DNA of 33,340 nucleotides from Porphyromonadaceae bacterium UBA7332 (lineage in GTDB: Bacteria; Bacteroidota; Bacteroidia; Bacteroidales; UBA7332). The DNA is taken from positions 1 through 33,340 of the forward strand of contig DKPO01000020.1 in the NCBI GenBank assembly GCA_002471225.1, in the 5' to 3' direction. Of this stretch, positions 31,101 to 33,340 are shown piece by piece. The position numbers were made by a program, and so were the translations under genes. Positions within the stretch are counted from its first letter, which is position 1, and every line of letters begins with the position of its first letter. The notes under the pieces were generated by a model, which worked only from the letters and a program-made list of their open reading frames with translations, had not been told where the DNA came from and did not search any database.

Positions 31101-33203
31101 TTATTTGATATATAATTTATAAAAGTCGAAATATCCGTTTTTGGGTTTATACCAATCCGAATAGGTATTGCCTAAAGATCCACCCCATTCATTAAAATGG
31201 TTATATGCATCTTTAATATTTACTTTTTCTATCGGATAAGTGAATGTTTCAGGTATATGTATAGCAAAAGGCATGTTGGTAGAACTGACATAATATCTGT
31301 TTTGTGCAGGATTCGTCAAGTCTTGTCCTGTTGAGAAATATTTAGGATCTGCCTTTGAAGTAGGTTTGTACGAAGTAAGATGTACCTCTTTATCTCTTTT
31401 GCCACTGCCACAATCAACGATCATATATGGATTATACGGAGGGGTCGAAACAGCAGACAGTGTTTGAGGACTCGAAAATACAATATTATACTTAACCTCT
31501 TTATAAGGTATAAGATCCTTATCAACTTCGGTATTTATATAATGAGCCGTAGTTTGATTAAATAATTTATAGATATCATCAAATAGAGGTAAATTCGCTT
31601 TACTTTGTCCGGTTTCTAAGCCCTTACTATCTATATTAATCATTCCGCTCGTTAGCGATCCATTCGTTACAGAAGTTGAAAGAATAGAAGATGCAGGTAC
31701 TCCTAATTCTAATGCAAATCCGTTTTTGTATTTTGCGCCCGAAGCACGTACCCGAATTGTTCCGCCAGCTTTAGCTATTTTGTTAGCCGTATTATTGTAA
31801 TGGATCATATTGTAATCGCAAACAAGGTCATTCATATCATAATCACCTTGTGAAGGCCAAAGATCTTCGTAAGCTAGTGTCGCAAACTGATTTTTACCCG
31901 GATAATGGGTAGTGTACGCTAATGTAGCATCATTGGGGAATTCATCTAAATCGTCTCCGACTCCGTCTCCATCACTATCGACAAATACATTTAGTTTAGG
32001 AATGTTACCTGTTTGTACGGCAGTAAAAGGAGTTGGTACCGCATAAAATATAGCATCGTTAAAATCCTGATCACAATAACTCAGATCTCGTTTTATATCC
32101 TCGAATGCAATAACTAAAACCTCTCTGGTAGGATCTTTCAGTAAAACAGAATGTTGTTTAAGACTTGTATTAGTTTCTGTATTATATAATGGATTTGAGG
32201 TATGCATATAATTGCCGACATTGACCGTTTTATCAGTTGATTTAAAACCATTGGCATATATAAACCATCCTACAGTTATACCTGCAGGAAAGGTGCTTGT
32301 ATATTTTGCCCCATCCCAATATTGTAGCTTCACCCTGTCTCCTGTAGCTAATCCTCCGCCTGAACCTGAGTAGGAACTGTTAGGGAAAGCTACATATTTA
32401 CGAATGTTATTTAGATTTGTCGGAGGATTATTTGTAGGGTAATAATAATATCCTAAAGAGTTAAGCCATCCTGCACCTTCATGAACAAATACTAGATCAA
32501 TCTCACAACTATCAACCAAAATGAGTTGATGAACAGCATTACTGTTAAAAAACTCAGGATGGTTTTCAGGTAATGGTGAATTTGGTAATGTTGTATTTAT
32601 ATCATTAAGTAAACTCTGAGAAATAATATCTCTCTTGTAAATACTCTGAGGCTTCCCGTTTGCATCCCATGGGGAAAAAGCAAATGTGTTAGAAGCCTTT
32701 ATAGTATTGTATATAAAGGTATTTTTCGTGATATTTTTACTTGAAACAATATCTTTAAGTTTTATAGAAATGCTACTTTCCGTAATATCCTGATTTATAA
32801 CTTCGGGTAACCCAATTTTATAAGGCATAATATATATTGATTTTGCATACGAAGGAAGACGCAGGACATCGCTGAATTCTCCTGTTGAATTTGTGAATCC
32901 GGTCATAACAGCTTTTATATCCTTATTACGAATACTCTGTTCATCAATTGTTGTAAAAGGATCTTCTATAAATACGTCGAACTTAGTAATGCCCGGATTA
33001 AGATTATCCAGACTAAAGTTTAATTGAAGAGTATAATCTTTAGTTGTTGCAAATTCAAAATAAGTTGGTGCTGGTTCAGGAGGAGTTGGAGGTTCAGGCT
33101 CAACTGTAGGATTACTTGTGCTACATCCCGAAAGTAATGTTGACACACAAGCTATACTTATACTTAATAAGTATAATGAAGATGAGAAAAATCTTTTTTT
33201 CAT
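31101..33203 (-). CDS. LruC-domain (DUF4114/DUF4842) surface lipoprotein
   Basis: A 700-residue lipoprotein with signal peptide ending in LLSGC (lipidated Cys27). A Pro/Glu linker with PEPPTPPEP follows (about residues 32-47). A beta-rich N-terminal half precedes a DUF4114-like segment (about 345-390, REVLVIAFEDIKRD then CDQDFNDAIFYAVP). A calcium-binding stretch DSDGDGVGDDLDEFPND (about 409-425) of thrombospondin-3 type comes next, then the DUF4842/LruC domain, opened by YEDLWPSQGDYDMNDLVCDY (about 445-464). Acidic Asp repeats suggest Ca2+-stabilised folding. LruC-type proteins are named after a Leptospira outer-membrane lipoprotein; their role in Bacteroidetes is not known. Surface exposure is likely, but the +2 residues (STSN) do not settle it. 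It converges on htpG. No clear promoter was found upstream. Confidence 0.85.
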   Translation of the reverse strand: MKKRFFSSSLYLLSISIACVSTLLSGCSTSNPTVEPEPPTPPEPAPTYFEFATTKDYTLQLNFSLDNLNPGITKFDVFIEDPFTTIDEQSIRNKDIKAVMTGFTNSTGEFSDVLRLPSYAKSIYIMPYKIGLPEVINQDITESSISIKLKDIVSSKNITKNTFIYNTIKASNTFAFSPWDANGKPQSIYKRDIISQSLLNDINTTLPNSPLPENHPEFFNSNAVHQLILVDSCEIDLVFVHEGAGWLNSLGYYYYPTNNPPTNLNNIRKYVAFPNSSYSGSGGGLATGDRVKLQYWDGAKYTSTFPAGITVGWFIYANGFKSTDKTVNVGNYMHTSNPLYNTETNTSLKQHSVLLKDPTREVLVIAFEDIKRDLSYCDQDFNDAIFYAVPTPFTAVQTGNIPKLNVFVDSDGDGVGDDLDEFPNDATLAYTTHYPGKNQFATLAYEDLWPSQGDYDMNDLVCDYNMIHYNNTANKIAKAGGTIRVRASGAKYKNGFALELGVPASSILSTSVTNGSLTSGMINIDSKGLETGQSKANLPLFDDIYKLFNQTTAHYINTEVDKDLIPYKEVKYNIVFSSPQTLSAVSTPPYNPYMIVDCGSGKRDKEVHLTSYKPTSKADPKYFSTGQDLTNPAQNRYYVSSTNMPFAIHIPETFTYPIEKVNIKDAYNHFNEWGGSLGNTYSDWYKPKNGYFDFYKLYIK

Positions 33204-33340
33204 AATAAAGTAATTAGATTTGTTGTTATTCCGCTTTAATTTAAACGATTTATTTGGGGATTTGGTTGTAGATTATTAAAGAATTAACAAAGTCTTATGT
33301 GTTGATAATGATGTATTTATTCAATAAAAAAAGCTACAGG
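33204..33340. other. Upstream region of the LruC gene and window edge
   Basis: AT-rich leader and promoter region for the minus-strand lipoprotein gene; no consensus -7 element could be picked with confidence. The last bases (AAAAAAGCTACAGG) look like the first arm of another terminator hairpin cut by the window end, implying a minus-strand gene end or converging gene just outside. Confidence 0.4.

Noticed and set aside
1..33340. Mobile element or horizontally acquired island
   Set aside because: No integrase, transposase, phage gene, tRNA target or abrupt composition change; gene content is core-like throughout.

Overview
The window looks like a chromosomal segment of an AT-rich member of the Bacteroidales (Bacteroidota). 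The evidence is: CTP synthase next to the membrane insertase YidC; the run pdxJ-exbB-exbD-tonB-PfpI; a ZapA/coiled-coil/RNase Y group; LruC/DUF4842-type and START-like proteins; few Shine-Dalgarno sequences; and several Bacteroidetes-type -7 promoter elements (TAnnTTTG). Dysgonomonas or Parabacteroides are plausible, but the genus is a guess. No phage, transposase, integrase, CRISPR array, rRNA or tRNA gene was seen.

Layout. 1-565: 3' part of an endonuclease/exonuclease/phosphatase-family gene entering from the left. 674-3942: four mostly small minus-strand genes (NlpE-type lipoprotein, GNAT acetyltransferase, a DUF3843-like protein, an HD-domain hydrolase). 4028-9605, minus strand: pyrG, yidC, then grpE-dnaJ. 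9973-13411, plus strand: sugar nucleotidyltransferase, manA, Xaa-Pro aminopeptidase. 13625-16932: pdxJ-exbB-exbD-tonB-DJ-1/PfpI, apparently one operon energising TonB-dependent transport. 17030-19257: a small coiled-coil protein, zapA and rny (division and RNA turnover). 19419-19799: minus-strand START-like protein. 19800-21047: 1.25 kb with no convincing gene, built of successive clusters of short degenerate repeats. 21048-24920: a very large secreted GH31 glycosidase with FN3, F5/8C, dockerin and cohesin-like modules. 25209-25976: exported NlpE-like protein. 26292-30390: dnaK and htpG. 30391-31100: a second gene-free repeat region. 31101-33203: a LruC-domain lipoprotein.

How the genes work together. 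The main theme is protein quality control: grpE-dnaJ, dnaK and htpG are spread over two loci 20 kb apart, with YidC for membrane insertion and a START-like protein of the same fold class as Hsp90 co-chaperone Aha1. The upstream region of dnaK holds an exact sigma-54 -24/-12 element, preceded by CTGNCAAAA boxes. The grpE upstream region carries the same box as a perfect inverted repeat and a weaker sigma-54-like element, so the two chaperone loci may be co-regulated. The ExbBD-TonB operon, the GH31 enzyme and the LruC lipoprotein fit a glycan-using outer-membrane lifestyle.

Most intergenic gaps contain clear rho-independent terminators, which make the transcription units easy to delimit. The best leads for new biology are the chaperone promoter architecture and the clustered repeat mosaics at 20.1-20.75 kb and 30.67-30.82 kb, which share two motif families.
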